From: Methanobacteriota archaeon
Lineage (GTDB): Archaea > Thermoplasmatota > Thermoplasmata > Methanomassiliicoccales > Methanomassiliicoccaceae
Length of the DNA stretch: 40,773 bases
Assembly: GCA_012518185.1 (NCBI GenBank)
Contig: JAAYTA010000032.1
Location: 1-40,773, forward strand
Direction: 5' to 3'
The first letter of the stretch is position 1. Every line of letters starts with the position of its first letter. Made by a program: the position numbers and the translations under genes. Under the pieces are notes generated by a model. It had not been told where the DNA came from. It made no database searches and was given only the letters and a program-made list of their open reading frames with translations. Of this stretch, positions 32,349 to 40,773 are shown in pieces.

Positions 32349-33373
32349 TGTATGTGGAAAAATCCATCTGGGTGAGGGCCGATCTTCCAGACTCTTATGA
32401 AGATAGGAAGGATATTGTAACCGCAGCGCTAGAGGCAGGACTCACTGATATAATCATAAGGCAAAGCGATGAACTGCTGCATCGATTGGGACGATTCAAT
32501 GCGATGGAAATAAGAGGAAATGATGTATTTCTCCAAGATAAAATAGTAGCCCATATTATCACTATTTCCGACTCGGATGACATGGATGCAGCTTATGCTA
32601 AAGAGGGATCAGAACGAGTAATTATATCTTCGAAAGACTGGAAAGTGATACCTCTAGAGAACCTGATCGCAGCATTTCAAGAGACGAATACTATACTGAT
32701 GGCCGAATCCCATAGTGTAGAGGAGACAAGACTTTTCCTTGAAACTATGGAAGTAGGAGTAGATGGAGTCGTAGTGATAGTAGAACCAGAGAAATTAACT
32801 GAAATAGCTTCTTTATACAATACCTCCAAGAAGGTAGAATTAATCTCGCTTCCAATTACTAACATCTCCCCACTCACAATTGGAGATAGAGTATGCATTG
32901 ACACATGTTCCATTATGCATCCTGGAGAAGGAATGTTGATAGGATCTCAGTCTTCTTGCCTCTTCTTAATAAGCTCTGAGAGTATAACTTCTGAATACGT
33001 TGCCTGTCGTCCCTTTCGGGTGAATGCAGGACCAGTACATGCATATGTACTAGCCCCTAATGGGCGAACTAAGTATTTATCTGAAGTAAGTAGTGGAGAT
33101 GAACTACTAGCCGTTTCGCCAAACGGAAATTCGCGAACGGTAGTAGTAGGGCGTGCCAAAGTTGAAAGACGACCATTGCTACTGATAGAAGTGGACGGAG
33201 GCGAGAGAAAATATAGCACTATTGTGCAGAATGCAGAGACTATTCGAATGGTTACATTAGATGGCCCTGTATCTGTATCAGATCTCTCCCCTGGTGATGA
33301 AATAATGGTAAGACTTGAAGAAGGAGGACGACACTTTGGTCATGCTATCAAGGAGACAATTACGGAGATATGA
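32336..33373 (+). CDS. aroB': 3-Dehydroquinate synthase II
   Basis: Converts ADH to 3-dehydroquinate with NAD-dependent deamination, the archaeal replacement of AroB (known for MJ1249). The 345-residue protein matches the family in EKSIWVRADLPDSYEDRKD, VDGVVVIVEPEKLTEI, the C-terminal block SITSEYVACRPFRVNAGPVHAYVLAPNGRTKYLSEVSSGDE, LLIEVDGG, and TIVQNAETIRMV. It ends by overlapping the AroD-AroE gene by four bases. Confidence 0.95.
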   Translation: MATVMYVEKSIWVRADLPDSYEDRKDIVTAALEAGLTDIIIRQSDELLHRLGRFNAMEIRGNDVFLQDKIVAHIITISDSDDMDAAYAKEGSERVIISSKDWKVIPLENLIAAFQETNTILMAESHSVEETRLFLETMEVGVDGVVVIVEPEKLTEIASLYNTSKKVELISLPITNISPLTIGDRVCIDTCSIMHPGEGMLIGSQSSCLFLISSESITSEYVACRPFRVNAGPVHAYVLAPNGRTKYLSEVSSGDELLAVSPNGNSRTVVVGRAKVERRPLLLIEVDGGERKYSTIVQNAETIRMVTLDGPVSVSDLSPGDEIMVRLEEGGRHFGHAIKETITEI

Positions 33374-34830
33374 TGACAATATGTGTATCAGTGAATGCTG
33401 CCAATATTGAAGAGGCAGCAGAAGCCACTGCAGCAGCTAAAGAATTGGGCGCAGATCTGGTAGAAATACGGTTTGACCTAATGGAAAATCCCATGGAAGA
33501 TTTGACTCCACTTAAGGATATCGATATTCCAAAATTAATTACTTTGAGGAGCAAATCCTATGGTGGAGAATGGGAATCAGATGATAAAGCCAGGCTCCAA
33601 TTATATCGACGCGCTGTGAAGGCTGGATTTAAATTAATTGACTTAGAGGATGATTCATCACTACTTGGCTCGCGAGATCGAGATTTGCGGAAGGCGGAAT
33701 TATTAGTCTCTCATCATGACCTAGAGGGCACGCCCCCTGAAAGTAAGTTAATAGAGATTATGCTACAAGCAGGCGTAAAGGGCGACCTTGCAAAGGGAGC
33801 ATTTACTGTCAATACAGTTGAAGAACTACATAATCTAGTTAAAGCAGGAAATTTAATCTCAATGACGGGGAAAAAGTTTGTATTGCTAGGCATGGGTGAA
33901 TTTGGCCCCATTACTAGACTAAGATATCGACGCATTGGATCTTCAATGACTTTTGCATCATTAGAGTCTGGAAAAGAAACTGCCATGGGGCAAATAGATA
34001 TCACTACTCTTAAAAAGATGGAGAAGGGCGTGATTACTGGCATCATTGGTATGCCACTTGGACACTCATATTCTCCCACTCTTCATCACAATGCATTTGA
34101 AGCCATGGATATCTCAGGAATGTATCTGAAGTTTCCAACTAGAGAAAACGAGGTTCCCTTAATTATCGACCTCATGCGCGATCTAAATATTAATGGGCTA
34201 AATGTGACCATTCCTCATAAGGAAAGCGTGATAGAATATCTCGATAAAATAGAGGACAGTGCTGAAGACGTTGGAGCAGTCAACGTCATCGTGAATAGAA
34301 AAGGCCGACTTATTGGTATGAATACTGATGTGTCAGGTATTGCTCAAGCATTCAAAGCCGCTAATGCAGATGTTAATGGAAAACGATCTCTGATAATTGG
34401 CGCAGGAGGGGCAGCGAGAGCATGTGCAGCATTCCTCCGTAGTGAAGATGCTGATATATTCATAACTAATAGGACGATGCCAAGGGCAGAAGAAGTAGCA
34501 AGTATGTTTTCTGGACAAGCTGTTGGAGCAGATGAAGCTATCAATCTCGAACCCGATGTCGTGATCAATTGTACACCCCTTGGCATGAAAGGATTCCCCT
34601 CAGAATTACCCATAGATCCCAAGATATTGCGCACTGGACAAGTGGTTATGGATGTCATATATAATCCAGAACTAACGCCACTGTTAATAGAGGCCGAGAG
34701 TAGAGGATGCTCAATAATTTCAGGCAAGGAAATGCTGATCTATCAGGCAATAGATGCCTTTGAAGCCTGGACAGGTCAGCGCCCATCATACGAAGTCATG
34801 GCCGAGGCGGTTAGGAAGGAGCAGGAATGA
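33370..34830 (+). CDS. aroDE: Bifunctional 3-dehydroquinate dehydratase / shikimate dehydrogenase
   Basis: Two consecutive shikimate-pathway enzymes in one chain of 486 residues. The type I dehydratase (1 to about 215) has E32 in VEIRFD, the His pair 115-116 in LVSHHDLEGTP, and the Schiff-base Lys142 in GDLAKGAFTVN. The dehydrogenase (about 222-486) has GMPLGHSYSPTLHHNAFEAM, NVTIPHKES with K284, AVNVIV, GMNTDVSGI, and the NADP-binding GAGGAAR (344-350) and NRT. Both active sites look intact. The fusion is known in plants, with relatives in a few microbes, while many archaea keep two genes. It overlaps neighbours on both sides by four bases. Confidence 0.95.
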   Translation: MMTICVSVNAANIEEAAEATAAAKELGADLVEIRFDLMENPMEDLTPLKDIDIPKLITLRSKSYGGEWESDDKARLQLYRRAVKAGFKLIDLEDDSSLLGSRDRDLRKAELLVSHHDLEGTPPESKLIEIMLQAGVKGDLAKGAFTVNTVEELHNLVKAGNLISMTGKKFVLLGMGEFGPITRLRYRRIGSSMTFASLESGKETAMGQIDITTLKKMEKGVITGIIGMPLGHSYSPTLHHNAFEAMDISGMYLKFPTRENEVPLIIDLMRDLNINGLNVTIPHKESVIEYLDKIEDSAEDVGAVNVIVNRKGRLIGMNTDVSGIAQAFKAANADVNGKRSLIIGAGGAARACAAFLRSEDADIFITNRTMPRAEEVASMFSGQAVGADEAINLEPDVVINCTPLGMKGFPSELPIDPKILRTGQVVMDVIYNPELTPLLIEAESRGCSIISGKEMLIYQAIDAFEAWTGQRPSYEVMAEAVRKEQE

Positions 34831-35675
34831 GGGGGCATGGGACCAGCCATGGTGCAGCCACTATAGTCAGTGCGCTTGCTACAGGGAAGGGTGCTGCATT
34901 CGGTATAGACTTAACAACTACTGCCGACGTAATTTTAGAAGAGGGCAGCGGCATTGACGTTATCATTGAAGGCATAACAGAAGAATCTCCTTCTCTAGCT
35001 ATGGAATGTGCCCGTACTGTCTTAAACAAGTATGCCAGTGGCAAAGAATATCACGTTAGTATCGTGACGAGATCAGATATACCTGCATCACGTGGACTTA
35101 AGAGCAGTAGTGCAGCTGCCAATGCCATAATTGAAGCCATGCTAAACGCGCTGGACGTAGAATACAACGATATGGATGCAGTTCGACTTGGAGCTAAGGC
35201 GGCTATTAGGGCTGGTGTCTCAATTACAGGGGCCTTTGATGATGCCTGTGCTTCCAAATTTGGTGGTATATTTCTGACAGATAATACAACTAACACTGTC
35301 ATTTCTCGAGATATAATGTCAGACCTTTCCATATTCATACATGTTCCAGAATATCAGATTCGAAAGTCCACACTCCCTAAGGAACGCATGGTAGCTATTG
35401 GAGATATGATAGATATAGCATTTCAACTAGCAAAAAAAGGAGATTATCTCAGAGCACTCACTCTCAATGGACTTTGTTATTCTACTGCACTTAGTCTTGA
35501 TACAGAGATTGTGATAAAAGCATATCAAGCTGGTGCGATAGCAGCAGGCCTAACTGGGAGTGGACCAGCTACTATTATGTTAGTAGAGCATACGCAGGCA
35601 GATGATTTTCAACGCCAGATGAAAGAATACTCACTCATGAAAACAAGTGTAAATAATGGTAGGTCGAAAATATGA
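34827..35675 (+). CDS. aroK: Shikimate kinase, archaeal GHMP type
   Basis: Phosphorylates shikimate; the archaeal enzyme belongs to the GHMP kinase superfamily and is unrelated to bacterial AroK. The 282-residue protein starts RGHGTSHGAATIVSALATGKGAAFGIDL, has the ATP-binding motif PASRGLKSSSAAANA (around 88-102), GAFDDACASKFGG, and the C-terminal motif AGLTGSGPATIM. The ATG overlaps the stop of the AroD-AroE gene. Confidence 0.93.
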   Translation: MRGHGTSHGAATIVSALATGKGAAFGIDLTTTADVILEEGSGIDVIIEGITEESPSLAMECARTVLNKYASGKEYHVSIVTRSDIPASRGLKSSSAAANAIIEAMLNALDVEYNDMDAVRLGAKAAIRAGVSITGAFDDACASKFGGIFLTDNTTNTVISRDIMSDLSIFIHVPEYQIRKSTLPKERMVAIGDMIDIAFQLAKKGDYLRALTLNGLCYSTALSLDTEIVIKAYQAGAIAAGLTGSGPATIMLVEHTQADDFQRQMKEYSLMKTSVNNGRSKI

Positions 35676-36940
35676 AACTCGATATATCAAAATCTAGTAT
35701 TCAGGGAGTTGTTGAAGCCCCTCCTTCAAAATCATACACTCATCGAGCGATAATACTAGCTGGCCTAGCGATGGGCGAGAGTGTCATCCGTAAACCGCTG
35801 CTTAGTGATGATACTCTAGCTACTCTAAAGGCCATGGAGCAATTTGGAACTGTAGTAAAGCGCGAAGGGCAAGACTTCATATTGCGCGGAGGTAGACTGA
35901 ACGCCCCTCTTGAAGAGATAGATTGTGGGAACTCAGGCACAACGTTAAGGCTACTGACTGGAATAGCATCTTTATTATCGTCTACTGTAACGCTAACTGG
36001 TGATGCATCATTACAACAGAGACCTATGAGGCCCTTACTCAACGCGCTTAGTAGTATGGGTGTATCGGCCAAATCATCTCGAAATGATGGAAAGGCTCCT
36101 ATTCTCATCCGCGGACCAAATGAGGGAAGATGGACGCATATAAAAGGAGATATAAGCTCACAATTCATATCATCACTTCTTATCAGCTCTGCTCTCAAGG
36201 ATCTAGATACTGAAATAATATTGACTACGCCGTTAAAATCTAGGCCCTATGTAGACATGACAATTCAAATGATGGAATGGTTCGACGGCAGATGTTATGA
36301 AATTAAGAATGGCTTCCGGGTCCAGGGTGGTCAGACATATCGGCCATACTCTCTAACTATTCCTGGAGACTATTCGTCAGCTGCATATCCCCTCGTAGCC
36401 GGCGCATTAGCAGGAAAAGTCACTGTGAAAGGCCTTTCATTAGACGATCGACAGGGCGATCGAAAGATTGTAGATATTTTAGAGTCGTTTGGTGTCACAA
36501 TATCAAGAGGTGATGATCAAATTACTGCAGAGAAGGGAGCACTTACAGCCAATGATGTAAATCTTTCAGACAGTCCTGATTTATTCCCAATACTAGCAGT
36601 GCTTGCCACTCAAGCCAACGGTATAAGTCGATTATATGGAGCTAGTCATCTCAGACATAAAGAAAGTGATCGTATCCACGCCACAGTTACATTCCTTAAG
36701 ACTATGGGTGCAGATATAGAGGAGAGAGAAGATGGTTGTGAAGTTCGCGGCCCTACACCTCTAAAAGGTAATAAGGTGGAGACAACAGGAGACCATCGCA
36801 TCATGATGGCAGAAGCAGTTGCAGCATTGATAGCTGATGGAGCAACAATTATTAACGAATCAGAAAGTGCTTCTATTTCATATCCTTCCTTTGTTGATGA
36901 TTTGCGTCGACTAGGTGCCAATATCGGAGGCGATTCATGA
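35672..36940 (+). CDS. aroA: 3-Phosphoshikimate 1-carboxyvinyltransferase (EPSP synthase)
   Basis: Transfers enolpyruvate from PEP to shikimate 3-phosphate. The 422-residue protein has APPSKSYTHRAIILAGLA (11-29 region), the DCGNSGTTLRLLTGIASL motif with LTGDASLQQRPMRPLL, IKGDISSQFISSLLISSAL, GDYSSAAYPLVAGAL, the catalytic DSPDLFPILAVLA, SHLRHKESDRI, and GDHRIMMAEAVAAL. It uses ATGA-type coupling with both neighbours. Confidence 0.95.
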   Translation: MKLDISKSSIQGVVEAPPSKSYTHRAIILAGLAMGESVIRKPLLSDDTLATLKAMEQFGTVVKREGQDFILRGGRLNAPLEEIDCGNSGTTLRLLTGIASLLSSTVTLTGDASLQQRPMRPLLNALSSMGVSAKSSRNDGKAPILIRGPNEGRWTHIKGDISSQFISSLLISSALKDLDTEIILTTPLKSRPYVDMTIQMMEWFDGRCYEIKNGFRVQGGQTYRPYSLTIPGDYSSAAYPLVAGALAGKVTVKGLSLDDRQGDRKIVDILESFGVTISRGDDQITAEKGALTANDVNLSDSPDLFPILAVLATQANGISRLYGASHLRHKESDRIHATVTFLKTMGADIEEREDGCEVRGPTPLKGNKVETTGDHRIMMAEAVAALIADGATIINESESASISYPSFVDDLRRLGANIGGDS

Positions 36941-38025
36941 ACACTATTGGGACGTTACTTAGACTAACATTATTTGGCTCAAGTCACGGCCCAGGAGTAG
37001 GATGCGTCTTAGATGGCGTACCTTCCGGATTATACATTACCGAAGATGATATACAGCGAGATTTAGATCTTAGAAGGCCTGCTGCATCAATAGGGACTCC
37101 AAGAGTGGAAGCAGATCGTGTTGAACTATTAGCTGGCATTCAGGACGACTTCACGACTGGCGCTCCAATCGTGATATTTATTGCTAATCATGATACGGAT
37201 AGTTCAAAATACATTAAATTTCGAACAGTTCCTAGGCCTGGACATGCTGATTTGACTGCTCTGAATCGATATGGAGATACTGTTGATTTACGCGGTGGAG
37301 GGCAATTTTCTGGACGAATGACTGCTCCTATAGTGGCAGCAGGTGCTATTGCTAAAACTATGCTAGCATCTATTGGCGTACAAGTTGCTGCTTACACACA
37401 GAGATTGGGGTGCCTAGTTGATGAAAAGGAACGATATCTCAAAGATATTCGTCACGCTTCTAGAGAGAATCCCATTCGAGCAGCCGACCCTGAATTGGCA
37501 TTGGACATGATCAATGAGATTATGGCTATGAAAGAGGAAGGCGATAGTGTAGGTGGCGTGATACGATGCCTTGCAGTGGGACTTCCAATGGGAGTTGGAG
37601 AGCCATATTTTGACTCTCTAGAGGGAGAATTAGCCAAGATGTTATTTTCTATACCGGGCGTAAAAGGTGTAGAATTTGGCTCTGGTTTCAGGAGCGCAGA
37701 GATGCGAGGTTCAGAACACAATGATCAGTTTATCATTGAAGATGGAGAAGTTCGCACCATTACCAATAATGCAGGGGGCATTCTTGGTGGATTATCCAAT
37801 AGCATGCCTATAGACCTAAGAGTCGCTATCAAGCCTACTGCATCTATATCTAGAGAACAGAGAAGCGTAGATCTAGAGCGAATGGAAGACACTACTATAA
37901 AGGTTGACGGAAGACATGATCCTTGCATAGTACCGCGTGCTGTGATTGTAGTAGAGGCAGCTACGGCTTTAGTTCTGGCTGATATGTGTCTAAGGGGTGA
38001 TTTTATTGCGAGAGAGCATAGATGA
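36937..38025 (+). CDS. aroC: Chorismate synthase
   Basis: Eliminates phosphate from EPSP to give chorismate, with reduced FMN as cofactor. The 362-residue protein has GTLLRLTLFGSSHGPGVGCVLDGVPSGL, RPGHADLTALNRYG, DLRGGGQFSGRMTAPIVAAGAIAK, PGVKGVEFGSGF, MRGSEHNDQF, NNAGGILGGLSNSMPIDLRVAIKPTASI, and RHDPCIVPRAVIVVEA. No flavin reductase domain is fused, so reduced FMN must come from elsewhere; the flavin reductase-like gene at 19614 is one possible source. The end overlaps tyrA. Confidence 0.95.
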   Translation: MNTIGTLLRLTLFGSSHGPGVGCVLDGVPSGLYITEDDIQRDLDLRRPAASIGTPRVEADRVELLAGIQDDFTTGAPIVIFIANHDTDSSKYIKFRTVPRPGHADLTALNRYGDTVDLRGGGQFSGRMTAPIVAAGAIAKTMLASIGVQVAAYTQRLGCLVDEKERYLKDIRHASRENPIRAADPELALDMINEIMAMKEEGDSVGGVIRCLAVGLPMGVGEPYFDSLEGELAKMLFSIPGVKGVEFGSGFRSAEMRGSEHNDQFIIEDGEVRTITNNAGGILGGLSNSMPIDLRVAIKPTASISREQRSVDLERMEDTTIKVDGRHDPCIVPRAVIVVEAATALVLADMCLRGDFIAREHR

Positions 38026-39079
38026 TATTCGAAAAAGGATCGAAAAGATAGATTATGAAATCCTCCGCATGATGGCTAATAGGACTGCAGCAGCTGTAGA
38101 GATGGGGAGAATGAAGGCCAATGAATCCATGCCCCTAAGAGCCCCAGCAGTCGAGGAACGTGTCATTGGACGCTATATTGATAAAGCCAAAGATTTTGGC
38201 ATGTCCGCTTCCTCAGCTAGGCAGATAGCACGTCTGCTAATCCGCGAATCGATCGAGCAGCAGGGACACATACCTAGGCCCTCACTCTCTAAACGAGTAT
38301 TTATTATCGGAGGTAGTGGTAAAATGGGTAGATGGTTAGCAGATCTACTCGAATCTCGTGGTCATCGTATACGCATATACGATGTCGTCGAGAGTGACAA
38401 ATTTCCTATGGAGAGAGATCTAGCGCGCGGAGTACGTGAAGCTGAGGTAGTAATCATTGCCACACCAATATCTGCCACTAGAGGAATGTTAAAAAAAGTG
38501 ATTGAGCTAAAGCCTGAGGGGCTGGTATTTGACATTGCATCAGTAAAAAATCCCTTTCAAGATCTGCTACAGAATGGTGTAGAGAATGGCTTAATTCTAT
38601 GCTCTCTACATCCCATGTTCGGACCGGATGCATATAGCATTATCGATCGTAATATAGTAATATGCAACTGCGGCTCCACTGATGCAGTAGATCGTGCAAG
38701 TGCATTGATGGATGGAGCAAATATCATGGAGATCGAATTAGAAGAACATGATCCCATTATGGCATATGTATTAGGCCTTAGTCATGCCACTAACATCGCA
38801 TTCTTTGAGAGCTTGCGAGCTAGTGGGATGTCATTTGAAAACTTATCACGTGCCGCATCTACTACATTCCGAAAACAAGTGGATACTGCAAGAGATGTAG
38901 CATCGGAAAATTCACAATTATATTATGAGATACAACGTATGAATCCCCATAATGCTAATGCACTAGCGTCGCTGCAAAAGGCACTTGAAGAGATCCGAAT
39001 AGCTTCTGAGAGAGATAGTCAGGATATGTTCAAGCACATGATGAATGAGGGGAAAAATTATTTCGGAGGCAATCAATGA
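38006..39079 (+). CDS. tyrA: Bifunctional chorismate mutase / prephenate dehydrogenase
   Basis: The N-terminal AroQ-type mutase (1 to about 90) has the three-helix pattern RESIDDIRKRIEKIDYEILRMM with NRTAAAVEMGRMK. The dehydrogenase has VFIIGGSGKMGRWLADLL, VIIATPISATRGML, VFDIASVKNPF, LHPMFGPDA and LSHATNIAFFESL. It makes 4-hydroxyphenylpyruvate precursor for Tyr. The start is better placed at TTG 38006 than at GTG 37997: GGGGTGAT (37994-38001) is an excellent Shine-Dalgarno site four bases before TTG, and GTG 37997 lies inside it. From here the chain has 357 residues and overlaps aroC by 20 bases. Prephenate dehydratase is a separate gene (20165-20986). Confidence 0.93.
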   Translation: MRESIDDIRKRIEKIDYEILRMMANRTAAAVEMGRMKANESMPLRAPAVEERVIGRYIDKAKDFGMSASSARQIARLLIRESIEQQGHIPRPSLSKRVFIIGGSGKMGRWLADLLESRGHRIRIYDVVESDKFPMERDLARGVREAEVVIIATPISATRGMLKKVIELKPEGLVFDIASVKNPFQDLLQNGVENGLILCSLHPMFGPDAYSIIDRNIVICNCGSTDAVDRASALMDGANIMEIELEEHDPIMAYVLGLSHATNIAFFESLRASGMSFENLSRAASTTFRKQVDTARDVASENSQLYYEIQRMNPHNANALASLQKALEEIRIASERDSQDMFKHMMNEGKNYFGGNQ

Positions 39080-40137
39080 AGAAAATAAGTGTAGCAATTC
39101 TTGGCGCCACTGGCATGATTGGCCAGAGGTTTGTCCAGCTGCTAGAAGATCATCCCTATTTCGAATTATCTGGACTGTATGCATCAGAACGTTCTGATGG
39201 AAAACAGCTTCACGAGACATTGAAAATTAGAGATCATCAATTCACAGAAGATAGTCTGAATATGAGAATTTCAGCAATTAATATTGAAGAGATTGCTCAC
39301 ACATCTAGAGTGGCATTCTCTGGACTGCCATCTGATATTGCTGGTAATATAGAAACAGAGCTTGCAAATGCTGGAGTAGCAGTATTCTCTAATGCATCCA
39401 ATCATAGGATGAATGATGATGTCCCATTGCTCATACCTGAGTGTAATGCCGACCACCTTGATGTAGTTAAAGAGCAGGGAAGCTTCGCTAATGGCGGATT
39501 CATAGTAACCAATGCTAATTGCTCTACTACAGGTATCGCCCTACCTTTAAAAGTTCTAGATAATGCATTTGGATTAGAGCAAGTGATTGCCTCCACATAT
39601 CAAGCAATATCTGGAGCAGGATATCCAGGAGTGCCATCTTTAGATATCCTCGGAAATATTGTTCCATACATCAAGGGTGAAGAGGAAAAGATGGAGAGTG
39701 AATTAGCTAAAATACTCGGCTCATTAGATAATGGAAAGATCACTAATTCAAACATCCAGACAATGGTGAATTGTGCACGAGTTCCAGTGGTGGATGGACA
39801 CCTAGAGTCACTTATACTGAGAACCTCACGAGATGCCTCAGTAGAGGAAATAGAGGAAGTAATGGAAGAATTCCGTGGAGAACCCCAGGAATTACAATTA
39901 CCATCTGCTCCACTCCATCCGATTATAGTCCGACATGAAGCGGACCGGCCTCAGCCAGCTCTTGATGTACTTGCTGGAGAGCCTGCTAGGGCGAGAGGCA
40001 TGAGTGCGGTTGTAGGACGTGTACGCAAAAAAGAAAACTACATCAAGATGTTCGTATTGTCTCACAATACTCTCAGAGGAGGTGCGGGAGGTTCTGTGCT
40101 GAACGCTGAGCTTACTGCATCTCGTGGACTACTATAG
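39076..40137 (+). CDS. asd: Aspartate-semialdehyde dehydrogenase
   Basis: Reduces aspartyl phosphate to aspartate semialdehyde. The 353-residue protein is of the archaeal/fungal type: [16 protein letters not shown] (8-23), [35 protein letters not shown], the active Cys149 in [34 protein letters not shown], and [17 protein letters not shown]. It sits in the aromatic operon, overlapping tyrA by four bases. That fits its product being the substrate of ADH synthase at the operon start and of DUF39 just after. The kinase that precedes it (LysC) is in the his operon. Confidence 0.95.
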   Translation: MKKISVAILGATGMIGQRFVQLLEDHPYFELSGLYASERSDGKQLHETLKIRDHQFTEDSLNMRISAINIEEIAHTSRVAFSGLPSDIAGNIETELANAGVAVFSNASNHRMNDDVPLLIPECNADHLDVVKEQGSFANGGFIVTNANCSTTGIALPLKVLDNAFGLEQVIASTYQAISGAGYPGVPSLDILGNIVPYIKGEEEKMESELAKILGSLDNGKITNSNIQTMVNCARVPVVDGHLESLILRTSRDASVEEIEEVMEEFRGEPQELQLPSAPLHPIIVRHEADRPQPALDVLAGEPARARGMSAVVGRVRKKENYIKMFVLSHNTLRGGAGGSVLNAELTASRGLL

Positions 40138-40145
40138 GTGAGAAC

Positions 40146-40773
40146 TTGAAACGCACATATGAGGAGATCAATGCCAAAATCCAGCGTGGCGACGCTGTCG
40201 TAATGACAGCTGAGGAAGCCATTGAGCTGGTAGAGAGCAAAGGCATAGAGAAGGCGACCAAGGAAGTGGATGTCGTTACCACCGGTACATTTGGCGCTAT
40301 GTGTTCCTCAGGAGCGTTCATAAACTTCGGACATTCAGAACCTCCGATCCGGATGAAGCGCGTATGGTTGAATGAAGTCCCAACTTTTGCAGGTATCGCT
40401 GCTGTGGATGCATATATTGGCGCTACTGAGGAAAGAGACGATTATGGAGAACTATATGGTGGCGCACATGTGATAGAGGACTTAGTGGCCGGAAAAGCTG
40501 TTCATCTGCGAGCATCAGCTACTGGTACTGACTGCTATCCTAGAAAGGATATAGACACGTATATTTCACTGAGGACGGTAAACCAGGCATACATGTATAA
40601 TCCTCGGAATATCTATCAGAATTATGGTGTAGCAACCAATTCATCTGATCGAACTCTATTTACCTATATGGGCAAGCTGCTTCCTCATTATGGAAACATT
40701 ACGTATAGTAGCGCTGGACAATTATCTCCTTTGCTAAAAGATCCCCATCTCAGAACTATCGGTATCGGTACAC
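40146..40773 (+). CDS. Homocysteine biosynthesis protein, DUF39 (C-terminus cut by window edge)
   Basis: TTG at 40146 with AGGTGA before it opens a frame that runs to the window end (209 residues). It begins [40 protein letters not shown] holds Cys53, then [33 protein letters not shown], and [11 protein letters not shown] with Cys130. This is DUF39, which in methanogens makes homocysteine from aspartate semialdehyde and sulfide with persulfide chemistry on conserved Cys. The iron-sulfur and CBS domains often found at or after its C-terminus are beyond the window. Its place eight bases after asd matches its substrate. Confidence 0.88.
   Translation, partial: MKRTYEEINAKIQRGDAVVMTAEEAIELVESKGIEKATKEVDVVTTGTFGAMCSSGAFINFGHSEPPIRMKRVWLNEVPTFAGIAAVDAYIGATEERDDYGELYGGAHVIEDLVAGKAVHLRASATGTDCYPRKDIDTYISLRTVNQAYMYNPRNIYQNYGVATNSSDRTLFTYMGKLLPHYGNITYSSAGQLSPLLKDPHLRTIGIGT

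Noticed and set aside
1-40773. Mobile elements, prophage genes, defence systems or CRISPR arrays
   Set aside because: No transposase, integrase, terminal repeat pair, repeat-spacer pattern, or recognisable defence gene is present; the window is housekeeping and cofactor metabolism.

Overview
This window looks like chromosomal DNA of a methanogenic-type euryarchaeon. Three things point that way. The gene families are archaeal: Trm5, archaeal dUTPase, CobY, CbiS, ADH synthase with DHQ synthase II, GHMP-type shikimate kinase and DUF39 homocysteine synthase. Putative promoters are TATA boxes about 25 bases from starts, often with little or no leader. Shine-Dalgarno sites of the GGTGAT or GGAG type occur inside operons. 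The AT-rich composition (about 40% GC by eye) and the gene set would fit Methanomassiliicoccales/Thermoplasmata, but no methanogenesis marker lies in the window, so that placement is inference. I see no insertion sequence, prophage, CRISPR array, rRNA or tRNA.

Layout. (1) 1-3370: the start of dphB (diphthine synthase), divergent from trm5 with touching start codons; an archaeal dUTPase; an ASCH-like protein; a branched-chain aminotransferase. (2) 3503-14700: corrinoid uptake and nucleotide-loop assembly. A plus-strand operon runs btuF-btuC-btuD-cobD-cbiB-cbiS-cobS-cobY. After a K+ channel gene, cobT and an ApgM-like gene follow on the minus strand. Together these could import cobinamide or cobamides, remodel them (CbiZ half of CbiS, CbiB, CobD) and finish them (CobY, CobS, CobT, CobZ half of CbiS). 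A 25-base element overlapping the TATA box occurs in front of both btuF and cobT. (3) 14852-20135: mixed single genes (DUF488, an unknown protein, hypF, an orphan gcvH, MTA phosphorylase, a flavin reductase-like protein) and a GC-rich island that may be a structured RNA.

(4) 20165-28204: a tight minus-strand operon hisG-hisC-hisH-hisA-hisB-hisF-hisIE-PHP-lysC-pheA. HisD is absent. The PHP protein is a candidate for the missing histinol-phosphate phosphatase step. HisH has lost both its catalytic Cys and His. (5) 28376-31402: a B12-binding radical SAM protein, a 46-residue Cys-rich ORF, a UPF0280 protein and an ACT-domain regulator (COG2061 type). (6) 31557-40773: a plus-strand operon for aromatic amino acids by the archaeal route: ADH synthase, DHQ synthase II, an AroD-AroE fusion, shikimate kinase, EPSP synthase, chorismate synthase, chorismate mutase-prephenate dehydrogenase, then asd and a DUF39 homocysteine synthase cut by the window end. 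Aspartate semialdehyde links this operon: Asd makes it, and both ADH synthase and DUF39 consume it.

The best leads are the doubly inactivated HisH, the shared cobalamin promoter element, a 16-base perfect palindrome at the aro promoter beside its likely regulator, a BtuF that carries its own C-terminal module again at its N-terminus, and the GC-rich RNA candidate.
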